From NCBI GenBank assembly GCA_963691655.1, contig OY829328.1, positions 85,998,400 to 86,062,399 on the forward strand: a stretch of 64,000 bases of DNA, read 5' to 3'. This DNA comes from Toxonevra muliebris (lineage: Eukaryota > Arthropoda > Insecta > Diptera > Pallopteridae). This document shows, piece by piece, positions 45,940 through 58,705 of the stretch. How positions within the stretch are numbered: the stretch's first letter is position 1; every line of letters begins with the position of its first letter. Position numbers and translations under genes: made by a program. The notes under the pieces were generated by a model. It saw only the letters and a list, made by a program, of their open reading frames with translations. It ran no database searches and was not told where the DNA came from.

Positions 45940-46400
45940 GTAGAATGGGAAGGAGAGAGGAGGATGAGCAAAATATGGGAATATGGAGAGAATAAAGTAG
46001 TATAGAAGGAAGGATAAAAAAGGGAGGAGGAAAGAGGAAATTGAACAGAGGGTCAAGAATGGGAGAGGGAGAAAAAGGAAAAAAAAATGTTGATTTTAGC
46101 GAGGGATAATGTGAGAGAGGGGGAGGGATTACAGATAGAGGAAAGGCAGTGAATTGAGGGGATGGAGATATGGAAATATAGAGACGAGAAAAGAAGTTTA
46201 ATATAGTACTGTTGTGGGAGGTGGAGAGGGGCTGGTGGAGGTGATGGGTGAAAGCGTATAAAAGAGGGAAAAAGAGAGAAAGAATACAGATTGGGAGAGT
46301 GGTGGATAGCGAACGGCAGAGAGAGAGAGAGAGGGAAGTAAGAGAAGGAAGGAACAGAGAGAAAAAGAAGAGAGAGAAGGAGGTAAAGGAATACAGAAAG
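45940..46400. repeat. Polypurine tract, ~460 bp
   Basis: The plus strand is overwhelmingly A and G (ggaggaggaaagaggaaat, (GA)n at 46318-46332), while the minus strand is a long pyrimidine run. The open frames it creates in either strand are compositional artefacts. Such tracts can form triplex (H-DNA) structures. Confidence 0.7.
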
Positions 46401-47599
46401 CAATGCCTCTTAGCTTCATTCGTGTTCTGTTAATTTGCATTACCAGATTTTAGGGTCCCCAATTGCTGGTGCCAGTTGGTGAGGCTACGTGTATTTGGGT
46501 TCCCCTGTTACTTTTGTATCATCAAAAGGAGAATAAGTCGTCCTTTTCTGGTCGTTTCATTACCATGATTCAAATGAAGAAAGATCAGTTAAGCGATTGG
46601 TTTTAAACTAAAACAAAACACACACACACACAAAAAAGTATGAAGTTTATATTTTAGTCGATTAATCAATGATTGCGGAGGCACAAAAAAATTGTTAACT
46701 TTATTCAAAACAAAAAAAAGAAATGCATTACCCAGATATGCCCAATGGCTTATTTCTAGTACACTTCCGAAAGTTTTTCTTTTGATTGAATATATTCTCA
46801 TTTAATCAAAATCAAATATTTCTGAAGTGACTTACATATAGGACAATGGGCATATCTAAGTTAAAATGAATTTTAAAACAATGCTTTAACTCTATCAATA
46901 TATAGAAATTTATATTTCAAGTATTTTGTACTTACATATTTAAAGAAAATTTTATTTTGTATAGAAAAAGGTTAAAAAGATTTGAATTTTTTAACGAAAA
47001 AAAATTTGGTAAGTTACAAAAAGCAAAAAAATGGGCCGGCCAACATTGACATTGGTAGCATGACGTTCAGCTTTGTCGGTCGTTTCATCAATAGAAAAGA
47101 AAATAAGTTTTTCACCAATTTTTTTTCTTCTCTACGAAACTTTCTTCTCTATGTATTTCTCAAAATAGCTTTTCAATTTTGAGCTGTGAAGCTTTGTCAA
47201 CGGTATGTGTCACACGTCATCATCATTTTTGCTAGGTCGCTGTAAAATTCATTTTGTTTTTGCCTTCAACATGAGAAGTTGTCAATAGTGTCTTCTTTTT
47301 TATATTTACCGCCTTAAAATGATTCTCTCGGTTTAAGTCTTGCAGCACGCGACATATTTCTATCTTTTTTGTTTGTAACATACTTTTGCAGTGCAAAACA
47401 AACTACTTCCATCTGTGCAAAAGATTTTGATTTTTGAAATGAAAAAATGAAACAGTTAGATGATCCAAAGAAAAAAATGCAACAAAAATTCTAAAAAATC
47501 TCCTAACCATTGAAAAAAGCAAACAATTTATATATTTGGAATCAAGAGGGCTTGAAGCGCGTATAGACTTAATTAGTCATCATATAGGATTTAGTAGTA

Positions 47600-47700
47600 A
47601 AAGAAGGAGAATTCCTCATAATTCGCTCCCTGCTCGTCATAAACAAACCCATTCAACCAGAAATGAGCTTCGTCGCACAAGTTTCCCTAAGACTAACAGT
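47600..47700 (-). mobile_element. DNA-transposon transposase fossil
   Basis: The minus strand reads GNLCDEAHFWLNGFV, close to the DEAHF(H/W)LNG(F/Y)V motif found in many insect DDE transposases, followed by degraded sequence and a stop. Only this motif is left. The superfamily (probably Tc1/mariner-related) is not certain. Confidence 0.4.
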
Positions 47701-48319
47701 TGGACAAATCATGGTCTTCATCAATACTGGCGGCTGCGGTTGCTATATTTTACTCTGTACGCACTCTGCTCACACGAGTAAGTGGATTGATATCCAGTAG
47801 GTCTGTCATTCGTAAGACATCATGATCTAGCAAACGAATTCTCAGATTTTTTATGACCTTGACTATATTGGCAAATCATACCGAAAAAATGTATCTTCCG
47901 AAATTTGAAGGTGAGTCCCGGGAGGTGAAGCCACGAAATCCCAAAATTATTACTCCATTCCGAAATATACTGAAATTTTTAAATGTTCTTCAGTTCTTTG
48001 TACTCAAATAAATGATTGAGTCAAAGTTTTTTACGGTAAATAACTCTAAATCCCTTTACTTTTTTCGAATATAGATTTATTTTTATTTTCAAAGACTGCC
48101 TTCAAATACCACCAAATATCTAAATGGATAGCGTAATTGGATCACATCATTTGACGTAGTCCCAGAATGGGAGTATGTTGAAGCCTCCGCAAAGTATATG
48201 GCAGACAAAAATAGATTCGAATTGTATTCAAGTGACAGTGATTCTATTTGATCAATTTAGTTGCTTAAAAAAATATGTCACAGTTGCTAAGATTCAAAGT
48301 TGGCAAGAGAATTGTATTG

Positions 48320-48551
48320 TAGCGGATCAACGTTGGGTAGAAATCTTCAAGCATTTCTCCAAAAAGTAAATTCCTTTCAATAATTTACTGCGCAATATTA
48401 GCTTTGTTTTCTATTTGCGAGGCATTTAGCTTCAGCGATCGTTGAGAGAGTATTCTCGCTAATCAAAAAGCTTTGGACCGAGGAGAAGACACGATTGCAA
48501 ATCCATACGCTGAGAAGTATATTGCCAGCAGAATTTCAATTGAAAGATTAA
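48320..48551 (+). mobile_element. hAT-type transposase C-terminal fossil
   Basis: In broken frames the plus strand reads QRWVEIFKHF, then NNLLRNISFVF, then, after a stop and shift, ASAIVERVFSLIKKLWTEEK to a TAA at 48549-48551. The ERVFS...LW(T)xEK pattern is the C-terminal dimerisation region of hAT transposases. The rest of the gene and both ends are not recognisable. Confidence 0.65.
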
Positions 48552-51057
48552 ATTTATTTAATTTCATGATTCGTCTTATTTAGGTTCGTCAAGTACAACT
48601 TGTAATTTTTACGATTGCTGAAATCAATCTCTAAATGACTTGAATATCAAAAGAGGATAAATAAAACCACAAAATGGGGAAATGGCCCGATGCCAAAAAT
48701 GTCCTTTCATATTGTTTAACTGGACTTAAATGGACTTCTTTCTTAAAATTGGCAAAAAAAAAATAATTGCCTTCCATTCCGCAATTTCGGTCAAGATTCC
48801 GAAATCCATTCGTATGTCATTACACTATAGATCTTCGAAAAATATATTTCTTTGAAATGGTAGCAATAACCGCTTATAATTTATCATTATATGCCAATGC
48901 CTCAGCGTCGAACATTAGAACAGGAATGATCAGAGACTTAAGGAGTATTATTATAGTGCATCTAGACAGGATTTAAATGATCTACCGGATCTGTGATAAC
49001 ACCAGAAAGGGTTGTTCTTCGCAATTGTCGTTGGTATTGATGTTATTTTCACGCCTGCTTCCTTGGAATATATATGCTTAAAATGTACAAAATTCAATAT
49101 CTGAAGGCTGAGAAAATGACGTTAACTCCAACAAAAACTTTATTTTTTTCTAATTATATAAAAATTAGCTACAAAAATTAAGCAAAATAAATCTGCAACA
49201 AAATCACTCTTTAATTTTTGCAGCAATATCAAAAACAAAAAACAAAATGTTAAAAAGAGAAAAGTTTTGGTTTTCATCTAATGTTTACTAATGCAAAAAA
49301 AATACCATGAATAGAAATATAAAGTATTTAGAAATACTCAGTACAGTGAAAACCACATATGAATACATTCTGTGTGCACACATACGCGTTTTGGGTGGTC
49401 ATTTGCTTTAGAGCTACAAAAGTGATAGCAAGGACAGACTGAAAGAGGAGATGAAACCGACTTCATACTGAAACCACAATTGAAAAGTTTGGCAAACACT
49501 TTCACTTAAACCGTTGCGCTCTATATAATTTTAGTGTCTGCACACAAATGAAGGACATGTTTACACACACATGCAGAGCAGAAAGAGCAGAAGCAGAGCA
49601 GCCTTTCTAAGTTTCTAAGTTACGATGAATATATTCACTATTCATGAAATAAATCTTTTGTTCCTTCAGCAGGAAAAATTGATTTACAGCATACAAAATG
49701 GAAGGGAAAACCATTTCGTGAAATATTAAATAGTTAGGGAGACTATGAAATTGTAATCGTATCATAGAAGTAAAATAGAAGGATGATTTTGACAAGTATG
49801 AAGGTAGCTTTCTAGGTACTATACTAAACGTATGTACTCACACTCATCTATATATAGGTAAATGCTGGAGCAAAAACAAAAGAGGTTAATAGCTACTATT
49901 ATAATGTGGAAATGTGTGAAATAAAACGTTAATTACTTTACTTTCTACTTTCTTGGTATTTCCGGCATATTTCTATATATTAGTATTTTTTGCTGGTGCT
50001 TTTTGTTTTGTGAAAATTTGCACAATGTTAGCTTGCCCTCTTTTCCAGACCATTTAAGCTTGGTATTTATATTTGTGTGTATGTGTTTGTTTTTTTTTTT
50101 TTACTTCTATTTACATACTTAGTATGTTTGTATATGTAACATTAACAAATACATTAACTCTTGTTTAAGATTGATAGTTTGTTTATTTCAAAAAATTGGC
50201 TTTGTAACAGCAGGAAATAGTTAATGGGTGTATGGATGTAGTCACATAGGTATCTAACTAATGGTATTTGAGGATACGTATCCTCCCTCATTTGTGTTTC
50301 AAAAGAAAACAAAAAATCTGCAAAAAAAAAAGGATACTTTAAGGCTGAACACATGACAACACAACTGTTTTGTGTATGACATACATTTAACAGCGTAAAA
50401 ATTCAAATACACACACATAAAATAAAAGGATACACGTAACATCCTTTTTAATGCTAAAATGGACTTCCACCTACATTCAAATACATACAAATTTATGTAA
50501 TTTTGATGCATGATAGTGTCACATTTTCCACAGTTTCGTTTTCTTTTTCGGGATTTGGTTTTTGTTTGGGTTCATAGTTTCTGGTTTCTGTTTTTTTGGG
50601 GGGCTGTGGACATCTAGGTTTTTTTCGGAACTGTGCAACCTCAAAGAAAGCTCGCGTGCCGCATATGAGTATGGGCAAATTTTGTGTATACTTACAGTTT
50701 TATTCTTTAGCATTTATTTTAGCTATATTTGTTTGAACATGGAACAGATAAAATTAGGTCATGTTCATAAATCAAATACATGTTCATGAACATACAATTG
50801 TCGCCACTAGCCCCCTTCCTAACCGATGATTGTTGGTCTTTAATCAAAAAAAATTTCAAAGACCCGCTAGTGGTTGCCGCACATTTCCCATGTACAGGTT
50901 CATACTCGTTTGGTCGAATCTCTCATGTATATTGTGTGTCTACAGAATGTTCAGAACATAAATGTTCATATTTTAATGTTCATGTATTAAGCATTCTTAA
51001 TTTATTTCCACTCATGGATATTCACATGAGAGTCCAAGACAACAAGTAGTGACAAAC
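48552..51057. other. Gene-free AT-rich tract
   Basis: No gene or paired terminal repeats found. Several gttcatgaacat-type strings near 50760-50990 anticipate the 16 bp repeat that follows. Confidence 0.45.
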
Positions 51058-51330
51058 ATAAGTGCTCAAGAACAAAAGTATTCAAAAAAGTGTTCAAAAG
51101 CAAAAGTGTTCAACAACATATGTACTAAGGAGCATGAGTGCTTAAGAATACAAGTGTACAACACAAAAAGTGTACAAGTACATAAGTATTTATGAACAAA
51201 CCTGTTCAAGAACACAAATGTCCAAGAACATAAGTATTCAAGACCATGAGTATTCAAGGGCATAAGTGTAGAAGAATAAAAGTGCTTAAAAACGTAAGTA
51301 TTCAAGACCATTAATGTTCAACAGCATCAG
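51058..51330. repeat. Degenerate 16 bp minisatellite
   Basis: Consecutive 16 nt units near gtattcaagaacataa, e.g. gtattcaagaccatga then gtattcaagggcataa. About 16 units have diverged by substitution; phase is well kept at the right-hand end. Confidence 0.7.
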
Positions 51331-51603
51331 CCTTTCACAACATGAATGAAGAGCATGAGTATTTTTGAACAGTGTTCATGCATTGAGTATTCTGGATCAG
51401 GACGCGCGTACAGGAAACATCAAATATTTTAGTACAAAAGTTTTTGCATTTGGTTTTTTGAAAAAACATTGAATGCAAGAAGCCCAATGGCACAACAGGT
51501 GTACTACAGAAAAAGTTTGTTTTATACACAGTTTGCAGTCAGTCTGGCTGAGATATTGATCAGCAGAGATTTCATCCCCAAAACCTCTTTATGGGAAGGC
51601 TAG

Positions 51604-51701
51604 ACAATAAAAATTGCCGATCAAAGCTTGAGTCATTCCAAGGGAGTTCGTCACAATAAAAACTGCCGATTAAGGCTTGAGTCATTCCTAGGGAGTTCGT
51701 C
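51604..51701. repeat. 49 bp tandem duplication
   Basis: Two adjacent 49 bp units (51604-51652 and 51653-51701), each starting acaataaaa and ending gggagttcgtc, differ at four or five positions. Confidence 0.85.
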
Positions 51702-53819
51702 AAATCCCTTATTCTTTATTGACTTTCAGTATACTAGAGCTGATTTCAGTATACTGACTGATCTAAAAGTTGCGAAATGGGGAGAGATTAGTTGTGACCA
51801 TTTAAGCTTGGTTTATAAAAAATTACGTTAATAGATAGAAAGAAATCAATTTTTATGAATTTTGATTTATAAAGAGTAGTGAATTTCATGATTATACTAA
51901 AAATATACCAAAAATTTGTCAATATCTTGAGTAAATGAAAAAAATATACTATTTTTATATTGGTTTTATAGAAACTTATCAATTTTATTAGTAGCACCAA
52001 AAATCATTATGGCCCGCCAACAGCTTGAACAGCTTGGACAGCGCTGCTCCTTTATATTCGAAATTTTCCCGAAATAAAAAGAATTCAAAGTAAGGTTAAT
52101 TTTAAATACGTGCACATTTGAAGCGTATAATTTCTGCTTTTGTATATGAGTATCATTTATTTTTGCAAAATGCACGAATTAAATTTTGCTTATTTTTCAT
52201 TTTTCTTTCGTCCTAAATTTTGATATCCATTATGAAAAGTTACTCATACGCAATGTGGACTTGGCTATTGTTAAGTTTATTATTAAGGATTTAAGTTTTA
52301 AATTTATTTTTATTATTTACAGATTTTATAGGAATAGGTTTATTTGTTGAAAATGAGCTTTAAAGATATAAGCAAATTTTTAATGGAATTTTTTTTTTTT
52401 GCTCTTAGGTGAAAGGCATTTACTGATGGTTTATACAAGCTCTCACATTTCGATCGAATTTCCTTGGGTAGTGTAGAAGATAAAGGTATAAAAACTACTT
52501 GCTGTGAGAAAACTTGATCACACTTTGTCTTGATATAAACGAATTTAAGCCAATTAATGCTTATAAAGAAAGCAACTGATGCCTGTTTATTATTAGTTTT
52601 TTGTTTTTGTTTTTTTTTTAATTTTAGTTTCCTTTGAGAATGATAAATCATTCCTTACCCTGAAGCGTTCATTGGTGTTTTTTAAGATTTAACTTCCTAG
52701 AATGAATAGCCTTAATTAAAAATGTTTGTTCTTTATTCATTATAGTGTAATAAGTATGATAAAATTAATACCTTTATTGCTATGACAACATTTTTGTTTT
52801 TGCCAAAGTAAAGTCCTTATTTTATTTATTTTTGTTTGTATGAAAATAATTGCTTTTTGCATTTATTTATTTTGCTAATTAAGTCTGTTAACAAAATACT
52901 TTTATGACAAATAACCTTGAACGATTTTTTAGAAAAATATGAAAAATTAAATCTATAAATTATATTCCTTGAATATTTATTAATGTGTAAGAATCGGAAA
53001 GGATTTAACGTTATCATATTAATACTTAAACTTTAACATTTCTTCATTTTCATTTATGTAGATATATTGAGCTAAATTTTCAATTACTTAAACACATGCG
53101 AAACTCCTTTTTGACTAAAAAGTGATAAAACGTGTACGAACAACAACTCTCCAATCAACAATATCCTTGCTACTTAATACTTAAAGTACATACTAATTAC
53201 GCAGCAAATAATAGGAGAAAATTGAGGGAACAAAATCCTTAAAAATTATTAACAATGATAAACGAAAAATAAATGAGAAAAAACAGAACACAATACAGGA
53301 AAATGTGAAAGCCAACAACCAAAAAAAAAAGTGTAAAATAATATAATTTCCGCAACACGTAAGACTTTGACCAAATAAATATAGTAACGTAAGCGTATAG
53401 CAAATATATTGAGCACGTTGTGCACGTAAGCATACAAATATTAAACACACGTATGTATGTGTGAAAATAGATATGTGTATATATATGTGCGCGTGCGAGT
53501 ACGTGTTTATGCACATGCCCCCCAGCAGAAAAATATATAAGCCTTATTCAATGGATGCCAGAAATCGAATACATTTTTAGAGCTCTCTTTAATTACCGTT
53601 GAATTTCCCATTGTTTTCTGAAATAAAAAAAAATAAATTTGTCATGGACGACAGCTAAAAATTTAAATAAATACCTAATTCTGATACAATTTTCTGTAGA
53701 CGTCTGATAAATACCGCATCTATTGTTGTTGCTTTTCTCGCTTGGATGAACTTTCATAAAATTCTTTTAGTAGTATTTAAATATGAGAAAAACAGAGTAT
53801 CAAAGAGTACATGAACAGC
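51702..53819. other. Gene-free AT-rich tract
   Basis: Nothing supported as a gene. Poly(T)/poly(A) runs and alternating purine-pyrimidine stretches (tatgtgtatatatatgtgcg near 53470) are the only structure seen. Confidence 0.45.
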
Positions 53820-53916
53820 GAGTAAGAGAGCCGACATCGTGATCCAACTTTTTTCATATGAATAATTTTTTTATATTTGCAATACAAGCAGAGGCGTCGG
53901 CTCTCTCACATCGAGA
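53820..53916. repeat. Short inverted-repeat element, copy 2
   Basis: About 97 bp. The ends gtaagagagccgac and gtcggctctctcac are inverted and near perfect, and the inner ttttttcatatg string is shared with 13569-13676. Two copies with the same layout show it is a real repeat family rather than a chance hairpin. Confidence 0.55.
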
Positions 53917-55240
53917 GATTTATTGTTATTGCTAGTCGTGTTGTTTTTGCAAGAAATTTTTTTAGTACATTTACATGAATATGAGAGAGTGAGGGTGTTG
54001 TTCATGCAAGAGTTGACTTCGTTTGTTGTTCGCTCTTTTGTTTATTTACATAACATAACATAAGAATTCGACTGTTCTCGTCGTTTCATTCCCCATCACT
54101 TTATGCATCACAACAAATTTTAATGTTATATCGATTTAGTGCTTTTACACCATGATATTCATAATAGATGGGTAATGTCTAAATATTTGAAATATACTGA
54201 AAATTTGGCCAGTTGAATGAAAAAACCATCAATATCTTCAGGTAAGTCCTGGATAATTGCTTTTAGAGTTCATATGCTTTTTTCTACTGGGACACTGTAT
54301 TCAAAATGTAACAAGAACAGCATAAATTTTGGGAACAGTGGGCAGGAGAAGACTAAAAAACCATGTCAAATGTTGATGAATAGCGTGATGCGTGCAAAAA
54401 TTTGTACATTCACAAACATATAGGTACATACATATGTAAGTAAGTATTCTGTTAGAATGTGATGTGTATATGGTAGCATCAGCAAAATAAGTATGTGTGC
54501 CTGAATTTCTTGCTCATCATGTTGCTGCTTCAGCTACAGTTGCTGCCTGCCTGCCTGCCTTTTACTTATGCTGATGAGATGATGTATTCATTTGTTGTAT
54601 ATGAATCAACGAAATGTTAGGTCATCATGCTTTTTGATTTATTTGTTGTTGTTGTTTGGTGGCTACCTTAAAAATTGTACATACATACACACACACACAC
54701 ACGCATAACTCACACTCAAATTCATACATAAATGCTCAAACAGAAAAACATTTTTGACATTAATTGACTAATATACCTACATGGTTAGATGGTTATGTAC
54801 ATGTTCTTTACATTTAGTTAATAAGTATAGGTGCTGGTAGTAGCATGTCATGTTATTATAACATCAACACCATCATCATTGGCATTAACCTTCATCAGCT
54901 CTTTCACCAACACTCTCATCATCATTCTAAATATTAACTGCCAACATTAGTATAAAGGAAGTGAAAAACCACACCAATATATTTATGAACACCAGCAGCC
55001 TGAAAGTAAATAAAAATTATACTTTTGACACGTAATAATGTGTTTTTGTTTTCTTTTTTCACTTTGGCAAGCAATAGCTAGTAGCACACGAAGCAACAGT
55101 AATCAGCAGCAGTAGCAGGTGTCTATCAGCCGCACCCTTTAAAAATGCACGCATAAACGTAACATCAATATCAACAAAAATTATAATGGCAGATGTGAAG
55201 GAGAAATTAAATGGAAAAAAATAGGAAAAAGCTAAAAATA
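53917..55240. other. Gene-free tract with microsatellites
   Basis: No gene supported. A short tgcctgcctgcctgcc repeat lies near 54543, and (AC)8 at 54687-54702. Confidence 0.45.
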
Positions 55241-55740
55241 ACACAGGCCGACAGAATTTTTACCCATAAACCAGACTATACTTACCCAAAGGATTTTGAC
55301 GCGCTGAATTCGAATCTGTCTATCACATCAGGATTTCGAGATATCCTAACCTAGAAGTGCAAAAAATAACGTTTTTGCTCATTTTTAAGGTTATGTAGCA
55401 CGGCCGATCCTATTTTCTTTCAAAAATTATTGATAGCATCTTAAAGTATTTGTCTTCCTCTTCAAAATAACGTTGAGTTTGCTCAAATATCTTCTTTTTC
55501 GCTGAGATATTGCATTTTCAGAAAAGTATTGTATTTACTTGCAACGAGATCAATAGACTATATAATGTGTATGTATTTCTCAAACGTAGAAAAATCCACG
55601 TTCATGAAAATTTCAAAATGCGATATCTCAGCGAAAAAAAAGAAGATATTTGAGCAAACTCAAAAGCGCGTCAAAATCCTTCGGAAAATTATAGTCTGGT
55701 TTCTAGGTAAGAGCGTTCGTCATATTTTTTTGGCCTGTGT
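55241..55740. mobile_element. Foldback-type element, ~500 bp
   Basis: The outer ends are inverted: acacaggcc at 55241 and ggcctgtgt ending 55740. Further inverted blocks follow: aaccagactata with aaggattttgacgcg near the left end and their complements near the right. An inner pair (gagtttgctcaaatatctt at about 55473, with its complement at about 55648) extends the fold. The left half carries about 150 bp without a partner. No coding capacity remains. Confidence 0.6.
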
Positions 55741-56791
55741 AATTTACTAAATTTTATTTTTTAAGCTTTTATTTCCCTTTCATAACTTATCAGTTGATTT
55801 ATATTACAAAAAATCGTGTCGTGAAAGTAAATCTGTTGTACTTAGGAATATATAAAGAAATGTTAAAAAAATCGTTAGAGTTAACAAGTGTGCCTTTTAG
55901 CTCCTTTATCTGGTCTAGTTGAAGCATTTCTTTTCCTTTTTTTAGTATTAATGCAAACTAAAATTCTATACTGCTTCCAAAATTTAAAACGAAATCTCAA
56001 TTATTCTGTAAACGAATTATTTACAAATAAATATACAAATGTTAAAAAAAAGGAAATATAAATCCCGCATACCAACAATAAAAAACCACTAAGGTATTTG
56101 TATAGCTTTATTACATCACAACAACCACAATAACAAAATGACATGTTTGCTCTGTTTCTTATTTTGGATTTTCAATACCACAAAATAATAAATTGAACAT
56201 TGAACACGCACTTTCGCATCATTTAATGTGCAAAAACATAAATAAATAAAAAACGATTAAGTTTTCTTCGCTTCTCATGAGAGAAGTTACACTTTAGCTG
56301 TAGCAACAATAACAACAAATAACAACAAACAATAACCACAACAAGGATTTCCCTAAAGAAAATCTGTGCAGAAAGATATTGAGCAAAAGGAAAATACAAA
56401 ATAAAATACATAAGTAAAAACAGAAACCAGAAACAACATTTGGTGGTATAAACGGAAACACATGAAGGGAGGAGCGGTGTCAGGAGAGCAGTATGTTGCC
56501 ACAAAAAACCAACAGACTGTAAAGACAATATGGTGAGAAGAACAACACACAGCAGATTATATACATATATGAATATATTCTGGGTAAAAATTAAACCGCT
56601 TTCACTTTGGTGCGCATTTGAAGTGCGCATCATTTGGCAGTTCTCTGGAAGCAGTTTGAATTTACAGTAAACGACTAAAAGTAAAACAATCCAGTTTTGT
56701 TAATTTGATAAACACATGAGCACGAAAAAGCAACGCAAATAAGGGACTACTAAGCTGATGATATTTGCTTACTGGTTGGACTACAAGAATG
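55741..56791. other. Gene-free tract before the heptamer array
   Basis: AT-rich, no gene supported. Confidence 0.45.
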
Positions 56792-56801
56792 GAACAATGA
56801 C

Positions 56802-58705
56802 GAATGAAGAATGAAGAATGAAGAATGAAGAATGAAGAATGAAGAATGAAGAATGAAGAATGAAGAATGAAGAATGAAGAATGAAGAATGAAGAATGAAG
56901 AATGAAGAATGAAGAATGAAGAATGAAGAATGAAGAATGAAGAATGAAGAATGAAGAATGAAGAATGAAGAATGAAGAATGAAGAATGAAGAATGAAGAA
57001 TGAAGAATGAAGAATGAAGAATGAAGAATGAAGAATGAAGAATGAAGAATGAAGAATGAAGAATGAAGAATGAAGAATGAAGAATGAAGAATGAAGAATG
57101 AAGAATGAAGAATGAAGAATGAAGAATGAAGAATGAAGAATGAAGAATGAAGAATGAAGAATGAAGAATGAAGAATGAAGAATGAAGAATGAAGAATGAA
57201 GAATGAAGAATGAAGAATGAAGAATGAAGAATGAAGAATGAAGAATGAAGAATGAAGAATGAAGAATGAAGAATGAAGAATGAAGAATGAAGAATGAAGA
57301 ATGAAGAATGAAGAATGAAGAATGAAGAATGAAGAATGAAGAATGAAGAATGAAGAATGAAGAATGAAGAATGAAGAATGAAGAATGAAGAATGAAGAAT
57401 GAAGAATGAAGAATGAAGAATGAAGAATGAAGAATGAAGAATGAAGAATGAAGAATGAAGAATGAAGAATGAAGAATGAAGAATGAAGAATGAAGAATGA
57501 AGAATGAAGAATGAAGAATGAAGAATGAAGAATGAAGAATGAAGAATGAAGAATGAAGAATGAAGAATGAAGAATGAAGAATGAAGAATGAAGAATGAAG
57601 AATGAAGAATGAAGAATGAAGAATGAAGAATGAAGAATGAAGAATGAAGAATGAAGAATGAAGAATGAAGAATGAAGAATGAAGAATGAAGAATGAAGAA
57701 TGAAGAATGAAGAATGAAGAATGAAGAATGAAGAATGAAGAATGAAGAATGAAGAATGAAGAATGAAGAATGAAGAATGAAGAATGAAGAATGAAGAATG
57801 AAGAATGAAGAATGAAGAATGAAGAATGAAGAATGAAGAATGAAGAATGAAGAATGAAGAATGAAGAATGAAGAATGAAGAATGAAGAATGAAGAATGAA
57901 GAATGAAGAATGAAGAATGAAGAATGAAGAATGAAGAATGAAGAATGAAGAATGAAGAATGAAGAATGAAGAATGAAGAATGAAGAATGAAGAATGAAGA
58001 ATGAAGAATGAAGAATGAAGAATGAAGAATGAAGAATGAAGAATGAAGAATGAAGAATGAAGAATGAAGAATGAAGAATGAAGAATGAAGAATGAAGAAT
58101 GAAGAATGAAGAATGAAGAATGAAGAATGAAGAATGAAGAATGAAGAATGAAGAATGAAGAATGAAGAATGAAGAATGAAGAATGAAGAATGAAGAATGA
58201 AGAATGAAGAATGAAGAATGAAGAATGAAGAATGAAGAATGAAGAATGAAGAATGAAGAATGAAGAATGAAGAATGAAGAATGAAGAATGAAGAATGAAG
58301 AATGAAGAATGAAGAATGAAGAATGAAGAATGAAGAATGAAGAATGAAGAATGAAGAATGAAGAATGAAGAATGAAGAATGAAGAATGAAGAATGAAGAA
58401 TGAAGAATGAAGAATGAAGAATGAAGAATGAAGAATGAAGAATGAAGAATGAAGAATGAAGAATGAAGAATGAAGAATGAAGAATGAAGAATGAAGAATG
58501 AAGAATGAAGAATGAAGAATGAAGAATGAAGAATGAAGAATGAAGAATGAAGAATGAAGAATGAAGAATGAAGAATGAAGAATGAAGAATGAAGAATGAA
58601 GAATGAAGAATGAAGAATGAAGAATGAAGAATGAAGAATGAAGAATGAAGAATGAAGAATGAAGAATGAAGAATGAAGAATGAAGAATGAAGAATGAAGA
58701 ATGAA
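56802..58705. repeat. Perfect heptanucleotide satellite, 272 copies
   Basis: 1904 bp of uninterrupted GAAGAAT units, 272 copies with no substitution that I can find. Degenerate units (gaacaat, gacgaat) border the left side and gaacaag the right. Because 7 is not a multiple of 3 and the minus-strand unit has no stop in any frame, all three minus frames encode the same heptapeptide repeat FFILHSS, giving apparent proteins of over 650 residues. On the plus strand every frame hits TGA. These minus-strand frames are not considered genes. Confidence 0.97.

Noticed and set aside
46053..46440. Ser/Pro/Leu-rich minus-strand and Arg/Glu-rich plus-strand frames
   Set aside because: Both follow from the polypurine tract composition.
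51066..51311. Minus-strand open frame rich in Leu, Phe and Cys
   Set aside because: Translation of the degenerate 16 bp minisatellite. The same applies to the frames at 28674-28877, 44281-44472 and 60871-61092.
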